64,000 nt of DNA from NCBI GenBank assembly GCA_002917775.1, contig KZ627152.1:591177-655176 (forward strand), given 5' to 3'. Below are positions 1 to 15,197 of the stretch, in pieces (position 1 is the first letter of the stretch; every line of letters starts with the position of its first letter). The notes beneath the pieces were generated by a model. The model made no database searches and was not told the DNA's origin. It saw nothing but the letters and a program-made list of their open reading frames with translations. Source of the stretch: Glaciozyma antarctica PI12 (lineage: Eukaryota > Basidiomycota > Microbotryomycetes > Kriegeriales > Camptobasidiaceae). The position numbers and the translations under genes are program-made.

Positions 1-34
1 TAGACAGGTGCGCTACCAACTGTGCCAACCGAGA
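1..34 (-). tRNA. tRNA gene, 5' half only, cut by the window edge
   Basis: Read on the minus strand from position 34 toward 1, the sequence has a 7-base acceptor strand, T8, G9, a D-arm with the loop AGTTGGTA, and the start of an anticodon stem and loop (CCTGT then CTA). The stretch TTGGCACAGTTGG fits the internal A box of RNA polymerase III promoters. The anticodon, variable loop, B box and 3' end lie outside the window, so the amino acid cannot be assigned. Confidence 0.55.
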
Positions 35-1217
35 CTTTATTGGTGATCATTACTTTGGAAACGGCCATATTGAATAATTGCAGCTTGCTTCTGGACGACT
101 CCGAGGAGGACGAGGACGAGGCGGAGGTGTTTGTTCGGCGGCAGAAGGCTATTGAGATGGCGAAGGCGAGCCTAGCTCGGGTGGACGATGCGCTCAACGA
201 GGCGATCACAGGGGGTGTGAGGTTGATCGACGACTACAGCAAGAGGTTGGGAGCTCTGGCCCGCATGGCGACGTCGAAGAAGGTTGGAGGCGGAGGTCAA
301 GAGAGGGAAGAAAGGGAAGCAAGGGAAGAAAAGAAGGAGAACGTTGGCTGAGGTCGGCAACCTGGGAATGAGGTAGAACCGTTGGTGTCTGTCGAAGAGA
401 GGGAACGGCGTCTGTTGTGGAGGAAGGAGAGCGGAGGCCTGAGTCCGAAAATGAAAAGTAACGCCTAGCCTCCGTTAGGCCGCGAAATTAAAACTGCCGC
501 CAGCTCGGGGGGCGCGCTGCGGAAGGTACGTCGTGTTTCGCTTCTCGAGCTGTGCGAATCGACGCTGATCCTCGAGTCGCAGGGAGATTGCTGCAATACA
601 GATCTGCGAATTATGTTCTCTAGGATGTAGCCAAAATCGAGGAGGGGGAGGAGACGTCGGTCGTGGAGGACTCCGCTCGATCGGGAGCAAGCGAGAGAGG
701 AGGGAGTTCTGGACTGCTTGTAAGGGCAGTACCAACGATTGAGTGCGCGCAGGACGTCGAGGGAGGGTTGAAGGAAGGGAGGACAGGGACTGCAAGAACT
801 GCGCCCTTTGCCTACGGAGAGGGAGGATGGGAGGCCAGTTACGTCTTCCTCACGCTCTCGTTGCAGCCTAGCTGACGAGAACCTCAGGAATCCAAACACA
901 CACCTTGGTCCTGTCCTTGCTGCCGCTCTAGTGTTGGCTCTTTAACCCAGAGCCTTCCAGGGACGCCTCGGGACTGAGCACTTTGAACGCGTTCTTCGCA
1001 TTCTGAAGGCGTTTCGGGGCTTCCTAATACTGCTGGGGACTCCTACAACTCACCGAGTGGGCGGTGGAGTGCTACATGCACGCGGAACTGCTTTGTTGAT
1101 TGTGACGAGGCGGAGGGTCGGAGGGTCGGTGCGCGACTGCAACTTAGTTTTCGGGGACTCGCTCTCCTCTCTGTCCTTCCTCCCACTCACTCACGCACTC
1201 GCTCATCCCCCCCCTCG
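35..1217. other. No supported gene
   Basis: About 1.2 kb without a convincing spliced or intronless coding region. The longest frames start with non-ATG codons, have biased low-complexity composition and lack the splice-site pattern of neighbouring genes. It probably holds flanking sequence of the edge tRNA and the upstream region of whatever is transcribed from about 1.2 kb. Confidence 0.4.
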
Positions 1218-1575
1218 ATGCTCAACATCTCCAGCTCCTCAGCCAAGGGCAAGGCGAAAACCGACGCTCCCCCGCGCAACCGCCTCACCATGAGCGCCTT
1301 TCGGTCGGCGCACAAGTTCCTCCCTCGCTTCGGGATGTACCAGCGCCGCTCCAGTGAGTGGCTACCACTCGACCATCTCACCTCGCAGGGACTGACTACT
1401 CTCCCCGCCTCTCGCAGCGCCGTCGACGAGTGAGATCCCACCCCGGCTTTGGTCTCAGAACGCCACTCACTCACGCGTTTTCAACACCCTCCACCGCAAC
1501 CGGGTCTGCTCCCAGCCTCGAGAGCAGCCCGGCTTGCTCATCTCGCTTCTCCCTCTCCCTTCTCCAGATGATTAA
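1218..1575 (+). CDS. possible small spliced gene, unknown function
   Basis: The ATG at 1218 opens an exon that begins MLNISSSSAKGKAKT and includes FRSAHKFLPRFGMYQRR. A good donor (GTGAGT at 1354) is followed by a CTGAC branch site near 1392 and a TCGCAG acceptor ending at 1417, giving a 64-nt intron typical of this genome. Splicing continues the frame to TAA at 1573-1575, about 97 residues. Without splicing the frame ends at 1433 after 71 codons. The basic N-terminal half could be a mitochondrial presequence, but no family is recognised. Existence rests only on the splice signals. Confidence 0.3.
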
Positions 1576-2254
1576 GAATACACCAGATCAATCATCCACA
1601 CTGCTTCTACTTGCTTCCGGGGTCCGGAAATTTTGACCTCAAACCCAGTGAGAAGCTCTGAAATAATACTCACAAAGTCACAAAGGAGAGAACACATTCC
1701 GAGTGACTCGTTTAAATCACACCTCTCACTGGTGTCCAAGATAATCCCCCCTCTCCAGCCATAGCTTTCTTACTCACCTGCGGGTACGCCACAAGCACTC
1801 CACAGGCCTTGAGCTCCTTTTTTGCAGCACTCAGGTCCACCGGGACTCCTCCATGAACAACTCCTTGCTGGTCTCCGCCGGCCGGAACTGCCCTTCCTTC
1901 GGCATCCTTCACCCATGCCTCCACACAATTTTTCAATACGTTTCTGATACTGCACTCAAAGAATAGTGACCCAGAGCAGTACGTTGAAGGAAGCAAGGTA
2001 CCGTCCGAGTCGGTGAGCACGAGCGAGCAATAAAAGACCTTGTGCCGCACTGAGAAGGCCTTGACCGGTCCGTTTACAAGCCTGCGCCGTTTAATAGGTG
2101 TCGGAGTAGGCGAATGACAAGTTGTGAGGGAGTAGGCGCGTTCCTGGAGCTGGGAAGAGCTGTCGAACAGAATGTGCGCGCGTCGGCCCACAGACGACGC
2201 GACGACGTGTCTTCTCTCCCCTCACCACCAGCTCGAATCCGCCTACATCACACG
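1576..2254. other. No supported gene; upstream region of the aldo/keto reductase
   Basis: No ATG-initiated frame of useful length with splice support. The longest frame, on the minus strand at 1712-2191, starts with GTG and has no internal methionine near its N-terminus. The last part must contain the promoter and leader of the reductase starting at 2255. Confidence 0.4.
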
Positions 2255-3811
<1,557 letters not shown>

Positions 3812-3977
3812 ATTTAACGTAGGCCTCACTGAGCTCAACGAATGCAAAAATCGAGGAGAGAAGGGGAGTGGGCGCGCAGTCAGAGAATTGAGAACCTGAC
3901 GGTTGTTCCTTCCTCCTCATCTCCCGCCGTATCGGCCCGCCTGCAAAGTGAACGCCCACTCAGACGAGCAGCACACG

Positions 3978-6216
<2,239 letters not shown>

Positions 6217-6704
6217 GGCTTTTTTTGGGGGGAGGGTTGGCGTGTAATACTTTGCTTTTTCTTAGCTTTGACGTGCTTTGGGAGGATGGGGTTGGCGACG
6301 AGAGGGAGAGACGAGAGGGAGCCTAGGACTTGGTGCGCTCGCTCGCTCGCCGACGCGTTGATGACCTCGCGTCTTCGTCTCTGAGCGTGTAATGAGACTG
6401 TTATTGGCTACGTACTGCTCTTTCCAGTTGCGCTACAGATCTGGCCCCGTCAAGCAGGAGGCAGTGTGGCGGATGGCTGGGTGGGAGAGCAGGCCTCGGA
6501 GCAAGGAGCTCGCGCTCGTTTCTCAACTTCAGGCTCGACACCTCAGCTGCTCTTGCCAGCCTACTCATTTCTTTCCCACTTGCTCCACCACATCCACACA
6601 GCGTCCCACCTCTCAACGACTTCGAAACGCGCAAACAACCGACCTCGAAATTCTCCGCGCGACGCCACTGCCTCTCCGAGCTTCTCCTCCCCCACTCTCT
6701 CTAA

Positions 6705-7641
6705 ATGGACGACGAAGCCCAGCGCCTCGCCTCCGGAGAGGACGCCTCAATCCTCGCCCAAGAAGCCGCCGAACCCATCATCACGGGCGGCTGTCCCGGG
6801 ATCCGCAAGTTCGTCGTACGAAACTTTAAGGGAAAGGAGGTGGAGCTGTGCGTTGCGAGCTCGGCGGGGGCGTTCCAGTACGTGTTTTTGAAGACGAGGT
6901 TGGAGAGGAATACCGAGTTCCCGTTGGAGGATACGTTGAGCGCTCCTTACGTGCGTTCTTTCTTTGAGGAGGGGAGGGAGGGAGCTGATGAGAGTGCAGT
7001 ATCGGGGATTGGAGCATCCGGATTTGTCGAAGGGACCGGAGTATGTGCTGATGAGTCCGACGGGAGGGGGGAGGGAGGGAGCTTAGGCTGATGTCGCGCG
7101 TGGCAGATGGATATCAAGAGCGGGGAGATGTTTATCAAGGAGGTTGAGGCGCTCGGAATCCTAAAGCAGTGCGTCTGCTCACTCTCTGTGTGAGAATCCA
7201 TGCTGAGGAGGACGCAGGACGCCTTTTGGCTACGAACAGCAGGACGACTTCGGACGACCGAAGATCGCCTTTGTTGCCGAACTGCTGGTCCCGCAGAAGG
7301 AGATCGTTCAGGCTTGTGCGAACTGCCAGAAGAATGAGTGGTGGATCCAGGGCTCGACGGAGAGGTTCAAGAAGTGCGGCAACTGCAAGAAAGTCTTTTA
7401 TTGCTCTCCCGAGGTACGTCCTCTCCTTCTCGCTGTCGTGGGTGTGAGCTGAAATGAGGGGATGCAGTGCCAGGCGGAGAATTGGAAAGAGCACAAGACG
7501 GAATGCGCGTTGGTGAGGGACAACAAGTTTGAGGAGGTGGAGCGACTCAGGAGGAGGGCATCGAACGATTGGATGCGCTCGCAGGGGATGAACCTGACCG
7601 AGCATCCGGATGGAGCGACTGTGTCGACGTGGAAGCCGTAG
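6705..7641 (+). CDS. MYND-type zinc-finger protein
   Basis: Exons 6705-6950, 7000-7044, 7107-7168, 7218-7413 and 7468-7641 give 240 residues. A C-terminal MYND finger is clear: CANCQKNEWW, then KKCGNCKKVFYCSPECQ and WKEHKTEC, carrying the seven Cys and the His expected. The N-terminal ~150 residues (with KFVVRNFKGKEVELCVASS) are not recognised. MYND fingers bind proline-rich partner peptides, so a protein-interaction role is likely. The second intron uses a weak GTGCTG donor at 7045; it is preferred because it keeps the frame through MDIKSGEMFIKEVEALGI. A second MYND-bearing fragment lies near 36.9 kb, but the two look unrelated outside the finger. Confidence 0.85.
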
Positions 7642-9019
7642 CGTATCTTTTTTGGAAGGATCGTAGTTTAGTTTGGGAACGAGGGAAGCGAGGCGCCGTG
7701 CGAAGCTGCTTTTGAGTCCTCTCAGTCTGCTCCAAGTGATGCTCCACCTGCTCCAGGCTCACGCGGTAGTCTTTCTGCTCGTTTCTCGCTGGGAATGAGC
7801 TGTAGGCTGGTTCTCGTTGGCAGGAGAGGGCTGATCCGCTCGTCCAAATCGGCGAAAGAAGAAGCGATTTCGTTCCCTCTTTCGCTCAGACGCGCAACAG
7901 CTCTAGTTGAGCACTCCAGACTCGTATTCAGCTTCAAAATCGTCTCCAATCAACGTCGAATCGGTCGGTCGTCGTCGTCGGCAGCGAGGAACGCAGATCG
8001 AGTCACGAACCACTCGCGAACCTTTCACACGGCCAAGTCCTCAGGGTGAGCTCTGCGCCCGTCGTCTCTCTTCCTCCTACCAACCACCTCGACACTTGAA
8101 CTTTCTTCTGTCAAAGTCTTCTCCAGGCCAACTTCAGCACGATAAGCATCTTCGCCCGCCTCCACCAGGGCGCAACCGCCTCGCCTTCGCCTTCGTCTTC
8201 ACCGCAAAGTTTTTCTTTCCTCAGCTCGATATCTACACCTTTCGGCGCCTCAGCAAGCTGCTCTACAGCTCCAGTAACCTGGACGACCCACTGCCTGCGT
8301 CTGCGATTCGTTTCCTCGGCGCGGACGTCTTCCAAACTCGTGGGTCTCCTCTCCTACCTCCCCTCTTCCCAAACGACGACGACGGCTTTGAAAGGAGGAA
8401 ATCAGCATTCAACACAGACCTGTTCTTAAGAGGCGAGCGATCGTCGTTGCAGATAGGCAATCAACATACTGATCTCAAAGCTGGTCGTCGGCGTTGTGCA
8501 AAGAAGATTTGAAGAGGAACGAATGGTCGCTGACTCTTTTCCTTCCCTTCTCCCTAGTGCTTTGCTGGGTTATCAATGATGAGGCAGGAGTTGTAATGGA
8601 GAGCTTTACGATGAGGGAGTTGGGGAGGAGGAGAGGGTCGTCGTCGTCGCTGTGGAATCAATCGTTGCTCCCATCATCTCCTGCCTCCGTCTCTTGTTCA
8701 CTGCGCCATGTCCAGTCGTGTTCCTGAGAGCCACATCATGAGCTTGAGCTCTCACAAAGACGAGAAGAGCACGAATCTGCTCGAAGCCGAGCTGAAGGGA
8801 GCAAGGAGCCGACGCGGCGAGCAAGTCCTCCCTCTCTCTCCCACCTCCCACACGCGCTCCCTCCCAGACCGCCTCCGCCCCTCTCGCCTGCAGGCCAGGA
8901 AGCGCCGCTTGCATCCACCGCACCCGTATCCGCCTCGCATTTCAAGAACGAACGCCAAAGTCGCCACGAAACCGCCCTCCACGACCTCGTTCTCCTACCT
9001 CCGTCCTAGCACGTCCAGC
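7642..9019. other. No supported gene; upstream region of calcipressin
   Basis: About 1.4 kb. A minus-strand stretch around 7722-7949 translates to a coiled-coil-looking peptide, but its first residue is TTG, a stop lies just upstream and no reverse-strand donor or acceptor pattern supports an exon. In the calcipressin frame the reading stays open back to an ATG at 8708, but the added residues are low complexity and more likely leader. Confidence 0.4.
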
Positions 9020-9849
9020 ATGTCCTCCACCCCTCCCAGCCGCACCGTCATCCCCACCAACACGCTCATCCTCCTCCTCCCTCCCTCCCTCTTCGCCCCG
9101 ACCCTTCTCCCACTCTTCGAAGCTCATTTCGGATCGTACGGTCCCATGGTCTCCTGGACGCCTCTCGAAGGCCTTGGACGCTGTCTAGTAGTCTACGAGG
9201 ATTCCGTCGCTGCTACAGCCGCTAGGAGGGAGATGGACAACTTCATCTGGGAGGACGATTCCTCCTCAAAGTCCGTCTTTTTCGCTCCCTCGCCTCTCTC
9301 CCTCCTCCCACATCCTAACCCCAACTCTCCGGCAGCGAACCCCTCCGAGCTTTCTTCGGTCCCCCACTCCCCCTCCCCCTACCACCAATCGAACAAACCC
9401 TCCTCTCCGTCCCTGCCCTCTCAAGAAATTTTCTTATTTCGCCCCCGGGGAGTCCGCCGGTAGGGTGGGAACAGACGCTCGAGGAAGCTCCTAATGCTCG
9501 TGCGTTACCGGAGCACCCGGAAGAGGGGTGGGGAGAGGAGCTGGCGAGGGCGTTGAGGTTCTTGAGCGTTGGTCCGTCTGAGGACGAGGAGGATGGGGAA
9601 GAGGAGACGCATGTCATTGTGCAGTCGGGACCTGAGGAGAGGCCAGCGATTACGGTGTCGGTACCGACGACGAAGGAGGGTTCGGAGACGCCTAGGAAAA
9701 GAGGGAGGATCACGGAGGTTAAGGCGACGATTGAGAGTATGCTTGGGAGGCGAAGGAGCTTTAGGGAGTTGGGAGAGGGGGCGGGGGCGAAGGTGATTAC
9801 GCCTACGGCGAGGCCGCCGACGGGGGAGGAGAGGGAGTATGTCGTCTGA
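9020..9849 (+). CDS. RCN1: calcipressin (regulator of calcineurin)
   Basis: Endogenous modulator of the Ca2+/calmodulin phosphatase calcineurin. Exons 9020-9270 and 9336-9849, intron with GTCCGT donor and GGCAG acceptor, 254 residues. The N-terminal RRM-like fold is followed by the calcipressin hallmark LISPPGSPPVGW, preceded by FFGPPLPLPLPP and followed by EQTLEEAPN. Further on, PAITVSVP resembles a PxIxIT calcineurin-docking motif, and the C-terminal TARPP segment resembles the conserved end of the family. The ATG at 9020 gives MSSTPPSRTVIPTNTLIL, matching where the family fold begins; an in-frame ATG at 8708 would add 104 low-complexity residues and is not preferred. Confidence 0.9.
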
Positions 9850-11356
9850 TGGTGAGTACCGTCTCCTTTTTGGTCCTTTCGCTGGCGAGGGAGGAGGGGA
9901 CGCACATGATGTGCTTTATATAGATTTCTGTTCAACCGACGAATACGGTCCATACTGAAAAGGTGGACCGAGATGCGGAGAATATTCACAATCATTTCTG
10001 ATGCGCACTCCTCAACACGATTTCGACGACAGGACCGTTCGCTGACCTCTTTCGACGTCCACAGCTTCCTTCTCTCCTTCCTCGCACACCTCAGGTCCGT
10101 CCCTCCCTCCCATCACCCGCGAAATCTCACTGACTCCTCTTCGCAGTACTCGCATCGTGAGTCCTCCCTCTCTCGCACGGGACGTGATGCGTTTATTATT
10201 TATTGTCTCCGAGTGCTGTCGTTCATACGTTGTTTACGACCTTTCGAACCCAGCGTGCGGACAAACCCGATTCCCTGATCCCCCTCACAAACCCCCGTGC
10301 ATCGAGGAGCAGTCGCTCATGATTCCTCCCTCGCAGCGCTCGCATTTTTCCTCGTTCATCTCGTGAGTCCCTCTTCCTCGTTCGTGCTGCGTTCCTCAGC
10401 GGAGTGGGGGAGGATATGATGGTCGTTTGTTGAAATCCGAGAGCGTCTCGTCGTCGTTTATAACACACGGTCGCCGTCTGCGGAAAGACCTTTTGAAACT
10501 GTGCTGATCCTCTCAATTCTATGCGAGATGAAGGGTGGGAGCTGATGAGCTTTCTTCCACAGGTTTTCTCGCTCGCGTTTTCATCTGTGGTTGGGTTGGA
10601 TGCGAGTGGTGGTGCTTCTTGCTGGGCAATTTCATACGCTGTTCCTTGATCGTGCGCTGGGGGTGGATGGGGAGAGCCGAGGAGCGAGAGAAGGAGAGCC
10701 TGGGGAAGGACCTCCACGTCGCCTGCCTCGGCAGATGGACGCTGGCTCTGTCGAGGGGTTGGCATGGCGGGAACGCGAGCTGGCAGAGATCGGGACTGGT
10801 AAGAACGGCGAGATCGGGACTGGTAAGAACGGCGAGCGAGCGTTAACGATGGAGTGGATGCGAGAGGGGAGGAGGGGAGGGAGCGGAATGAGGTGGCGCG
10901 AATAAGCCTGCTCAAATTGGTCGTGGAGGAAGCGCGGGGAGCAGAGGGGAAGCGAGTGGGGAGCAGGTGCGAGCGACGTCCTTGTTTGCCACCAACGAGA
11001 AGCGGTCCCGGCGCTACTGCTCGCATCTCTAGCCACCTTCCCTACGTCCCGTTCCTCCTTCCAGCCGACAACATTCCCTCGCCGCCCTCTCCGCAACGCT
11101 GCCCGTACCTCGCTGGTCATTCACTCCTCCTCCGGTCGCTCAGCTGCGCAGGTTGGAGAAAGCGCAAGATAGAAGCAGACGCGAGCAGCTTTACCGCACC
11201 GAGAAGGAAGAAGCAGCGGTCCCTAGCAGGTCACTCCCAGGCCGAACGTCGCGCAAGTCGTCTTGCATAGTCGTACATCTATCATCACAGCGCTCCTCCC
11301 TGCACACCAGAAACCATCAGCTCCCCTCTCCTTCCTGCATGCTCAAGGCGGCTTAC
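9850..11356. other. Gene-poor stretch with splice-like signals and a short tandem repeat
   Basis: On the plus strand an ATG at 9973 starts a short frame ending near 10096 at a GTCCGT donor; a CTGAC branch site and TTCGCAG acceptor follow at about 10130-10146, then further donor and acceptor pairs near 10157, 10330, 10362 and 10560. Joined exons give only a short peptide, so this may be a noncoding or leader transcript. A 24-bp tandem repeat is at 10787-10834. No protein family is recognised on either strand. Confidence 0.35.
10787..10834 (+). repeat. 24-bp tandem repeat, two identical copies
   Basis: Copies at 10787-10810 and 10811-10834 are identical. Each contains GGTAAGA, a possible splice donor. 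The surrounding DNA has no supported gene. Confidence 0.85.
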
Positions 11357-11955
11357 CTAGTAGTTCCGTCCCGGCAAGTCGTCCCTATCCCAGTTCTCCT
11401 CCACCGGCCCTCCAGGCAAACTCCTCGAGAACTGAATAGTGGGATCCTCCGGAAGCGCCGTGATCTGCGCAAGGGTCGATCCAACCTTGAGGGTCGTCCA
11501 TCTGTTTTATGCGTTAGCGGAGAGAGGAGGGAGAGGAGGAGGGACGGACCGGAGGACTCGAGGGTCGAGACGCAGACGGTCGTTTAGTGCTGCTACGGTC
11601 GGAGGGTTGGCGTCGAATCGCATAGTCCAGTAGCTGGGTTCTTATCAGCTTGTGTACCCCAGCGTGTGGGAGGAGGAGGGGAGGGAGGGAAGGAGGGAGA
11701 AGAGGGACTTACTCGCCCATCATGCTGCTCCCATCTCCGCGCTTCATCTTCTGAGGCAAATGGCGGTTCCCCCAGTAGTCCAAGCTGCGCACAACACCGC
11801 CGTTCGAGAGGATGAGAGAAGTCGTCGTTGTCGCGAGGGAGCGGATCGGGGCCTGCGGTTCCGAGAGGTCGTTAGCTGCGAAGAGGATGCGCTGGGGCGG
11901 GACGTACGAATTGAGCGTGGTGAGACGCGATGCAGACGAGCTCGTAGAGGGGCAT
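11357..11955 (-). CDS. MRP17: mitochondrial small-subunit ribosomal protein bS6m
   Basis: Structural component of the mitochondrial small ribosomal subunit. Minus-strand exons 11908-11955, 11713-11852, 11550-11633 and 11357-11501 give 138 residues. It starts MPLYELVCIASHHAQF, the classical bS6 first strand, then SNGGVVRSLDYWGNRHLPQ and KRGDGSSMMGE, and continues DYWTMRFDANPP and LRLDPRVLRWT, all hallmark positions of fungal bS6m. The short N-terminus without an obvious presequence is normal for this protein. The start lies 126 bp from the divergent HAD phosphatase start, so the two probably share a promoter. Confidence 0.9.
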
Positions 11956-12081
11956 GCTGGGCTGTTCGGGGCGGAGGTTGTTGGGCGGAGGGAGAGAGAG
12001 CAGCAGCTGTTTTTTGGAGAGTCGGTGGCTCTTCCTCTCCCCACGGCCTTCGACTCTCTGCTCTGCTTTCTGCTCTCCTTA
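11956..12081. promoter_or_regulatory. 126-bp divergent promoter
   Basis: The only sequence between the ATG of bS6m (minus) and the ATG of the HAD phosphatase (plus). It must carry both promoters and leaders. No specific factor site can be named. Confidence 0.5.
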
Positions 12082-13025
12082 ATGGCGATTCGGAAGGTCC
12101 TGTTCGACGCCTTCGGTACAGTGTTCAGCCCGCGCATCCCAGTTCCAGCGCAGTACGTGAGCTGCTCTCTCCCGCTCCGTGCGTCCTGCTCGCGCTGACC
12201 TCGTTCAGGCGCTCATTGCCCGCTCCTTGGGTCTCCAAGTCGACGAGAACTGTGTAAAGAAGGGGTTCTCAGCCGGTGCGTGCTCTGTCGTACCATCCAG
12301 GAGGGTCGGCCTGACGAGACGTAGCGTTTAAGCACTGGAACACTCTCCACCCTCTCTACGGCAAGCTCTCGAACCCCCCACTCGATCCAACCCTCTGGTG
12401 GTCCAGCGTAATCACCGACACGTTCCTACACGCCGGCGTTCCCTCCTCCCGTGCGTCCTTTCCGCTCCCCAGACTTCCCTCGCTAAATCCTCAACCAGAG
12501 CTCCCACCCCGCCTCTCCGACATCCTTATCCACCGCTTCTGGTCTCGAGAAGCCTACCTCCTCCACCCTGACGTCCTTCCCTCCCTGCGCGAACTGCACG
12601 CTCTCTCCTCGCACGACCTCCTACCAGGGATCGTCTCGGGGTCGGATCGAGGGATCATCAACGTGCTGAAGGATCTGGAAGTGGTTGGAGGAGTGGGTGG
12701 GATCAGGGAGGAGGATGTGTGGACCACGTGGGATATTGAGGCGGGGAAGGAGACGCCGGTGTTTTGGGAGCGGGTGCTCGAGCGGTTGAAGGTGCGGCCG
12801 GAGGAGGTGCTGGTGGTGGGTGATGATCTGGCCTCGTGAGTTCTTTTCGGGGTTTCTGGTGTGGAGTTGAAGAGCTGATGCTGGAGCAGGGACTACGAGG
12901 CGCCGAGGAGGGCGGGGATGAGGTCGCTTTTGCTGCGAAGGGAGGGAGGAGGACCGGAGGGGGTAGAGACGGTGCGGAGCTTGGGGGAGATGGTAGACTG
13001 GGTAAAGCGAGAGAATTCACTTTGA
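12082..13025 (+). CDS. HAD-superfamily hydrolase (REG-2/HDHD3-like)
   Basis: Haloacid-dehalogenase-fold hydrolase, substrate unknown. Exons 12082-12156, 12209-12275, 12325-12450, 12499-12835 and 12890-13025, 246 residues. Motif I is KVLFDAFGT; the second conserved acid is replaced by Phe, as in some family members. Motif II is GIVSGSDRG and motif IV is VVGDDLASDYEAPRRAGM. The cap-domain region contains FKHWNTLHPLYGKLS and FWSREAYLLHPDVLPSLREL, resembling the HDHD3/REG-2 group. Exon 1 ends after PAQY at a GTGAGC donor, which keeps the conserved run into ALIARSLG. Divergent from bS6m and convergent with the glycosyltransferase gene (stops 97 bp apart). Confidence 0.85.
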
Positions 13026-13122
13026 TCAACGAGCGAGAGGGGTGCAGGACTGCGAGAGCGAGTCTTCGCACAGGCACGCGCGAGTAAGATCCTCTCTCCT
13101 CGACATCCGAAAGCTCGCTCAA

Positions 13123-14946
13123 TCAAATCACGCTCTGTTCCCAATAGACGTCGCTCCTCGCGCCCATCCCAATCCCCCGCATCCTGCACAAATCCCTCAC
13201 AATCCACCTCCACACATTCCCCCTCCCATCCTCCAGGACCAACAACCTCCCCGTCTCCCAAACGCCCCTCCTCAATCTCTCATACTCCTCCTCCTCCACC
13301 TCGCTCAATATCCTCGGGAGCTCGTGCGCCCTCTCCCGAGGGATGGAAATGGAGAAAGAAGCGTAGTCGAAATCGTCTGCAAAGGGCATCACCTGTCCCG
13401 CTGTAGGTCCTGCGCCCAGGAAGACGGGGACGACGCCGAACGCGAGGTATTCCCATATCCTCGTCGTGTCGAGCGTATAGCCCGGTGGGACGAGACCATA
13501 TTTGGCGAGCGAGAGGGCGAGAGCGTAGTCTTCGTTCGAGGAGGATTCGGCGATGTCGAAGAGGGGGAGGGAGGAGAATCCGGAGTGGGAGGGAGGAGAG
13601 GGGAAGAAGAGGGAACGGATTCCGAGAGCGTAGCCTTCGCCTTCGTGCGGCTGACCGATCCCGCCGCGAAAGATAGCGGTCGTCCCTCGTCCGCTTTTCA
13701 GCTTTTCCTGCGCCCTGCCGATTCCAAAACTGGGTCGTTTGCCCCAGAGGCCTGTTGGAGAGGTTGGACTGGGCCGGAAGATCTCGACTCGAGTCGGCTG
13801 GTCGGTGCGCGAGGCGGGAGTGGCGAGGGGGTGACCGAGGGCGTCGAGGTAGTCCATGGGGTTGAGGAAGTACGAGTTGAGAAGATGGGTCGCGGAGGGA
13901 ATGACGATATCGCGGTGGCGGCGGTAGTGTTGCGAGAAGGGAGGAGGACGGAGGTCGCCGACCGTGACGAGGTAGATGGACGAGTTCATCGCCGCGCGCG
14001 AGGACTCGGTGTAGTAACCGTCTGCAAAGTCCATAGGATGGGCGATGATGTGATCTGCTCCTCCGTTGGCGTCCCAGAATCCCTGCTCGCGGACGCAGGC
14101 CATGATCGGCTGGATGTAGTTCTCGTCGACTCCGCATCGCTCCGTCTTGTTCCAGCCCGCTTTGACCCAGCAATTGAAGAGGTAGCAGGAGGGGAAGAGG
14201 GGGATGAAGAAGAGGTCGGCTTCGGAGGGATCTGAGGTTACGTAGGTTGATTGGAGGGACGAGGAGGAGGGAGTCGTGAGGAGGGAGTGGAGGAGGAGTT
14301 CCGAGGAGTAAGCCGACCAGCGGCATTGGGAAATGGTGGAGGCGGGTAGGGTGAGATGGGGAGGGAGTGTGTAGACCTGTGTGAGTAGTTCGTGAGCGCT
14401 GGTCGTGCGGAGATGCGGGCGAGGAGCACTCACGTAGATCTTGGGAGTGCAGAGAGGCGTGTCTGCGAGAAGGGGCTTTGTTAGCTCGCAGCTCCTGAGC
14501 TCACTTAAGCTGTTCTCCTCTGTTATCTCCTCCACCTCTCACGCGCACGTACAGCAGCAGCATGAGCTGCTCGAAGCGACCCCTTCTCGCAAGCCCTCCC
14601 GAACTCCCTCGCAACTCCCTCTCAACTCCCAGTCAATCTCCTGCACTCCCACCACACGAATACACGCCGACTCACCCAAATCCGGCGGCCACAGCCTATC
14701 CCTATTCATCAGCTCCGGTAGCGGCGGGAAGCCATTCCCCTCCTCCTCGCGCTCCCTGTCATACTTGACGCCATGCCCAGCTCCCCCCGCATTTCCCTCC
14801 TCTCCCTCAGCTCCTAATCGAGCCGCCTTGAAGACCAGATAGCTCAGCGAGGCGAGAGAGAGGACGAGGAGGATCCAGAGTCGTCTTGAGCGCGACGAGA
14901 GAGCGATTCGGAGGGGCGCGCGCTGTGGCTTCTTCGAGGTGGCCAT
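13123..14946 (-). CDS. exostosin-family glycosyltransferase (GT47-like), type II membrane protein
   Basis: Probable Golgi glycosyltransferase. Minus-strand exons 14553-14946, 14434-14462 (29 nt) and 13123-14376, 558 residues. The N-terminus is a type II signal anchor: short basic cytosolic tail, then LWILLVLSLASLSYLVF. Joining the exons gives CTPKIYVYTLPPHL, the start of the exostosin domain, followed by EADLFFIPLFPSC, DHIIAHPMDFADG, DIVIPS, and the C-terminal half with RIWEYLAFGVVPVFLG, the typical nucleotide-sugar region. Basidiomycete homologues are often linked to cell-wall or capsule glycans; the acceptor here is unknown. The mini-exon is needed to restore the conserved KIYVY strand. Confidence 0.85.
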
Positions 14947-15197
14947 CCGCGCGACAGATGAAGGCGTGCTACGGCTTGGTTACTGAGGAGATGGCATCGT
15001 CGGGCGCGTGGGAGGAGACGAACCCACGAGAACGCCGGCGGAGCGTTCGCAGCTCTGCCTCCGACCACTTGCTGCGTTCAGCGCTTCAGCGTAGACTCTA
15101 GTTCGGCTCTATAGATCCTAGACGGAGTCATCTCTGCTCCTACCTCGACTCAGCCCCTCGCTCGCTCCTTCAACACCCCCTCCTCCTCCTCCGGCTA

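Noticed and set aside
22-351. 109-codon plus-strand frame at the left edge
   Set aside because: Starts with GTG inside the tRNA, has no ATG support and no splice signals, and has biased composition.
1712-2191. 159-codon minus-strand frame
   Set aside because: Begins with GTG, has no early methionine and no splice support; no family resemblance despite a protein-like look.
7722-7949. Minus-strand coiled-coil-like peptide resembling a small adaptor subunit
   Set aside because: First codon is TTG directly after an in-frame stop, and no reverse-strand donor or acceptor motifs exist to attach it to other exons.
13042-14235. 397-codon plus-strand frame
   Set aside because: Antisense shadow of the exostosin-type glycosyltransferase; long only because of GC-rich codon bias.
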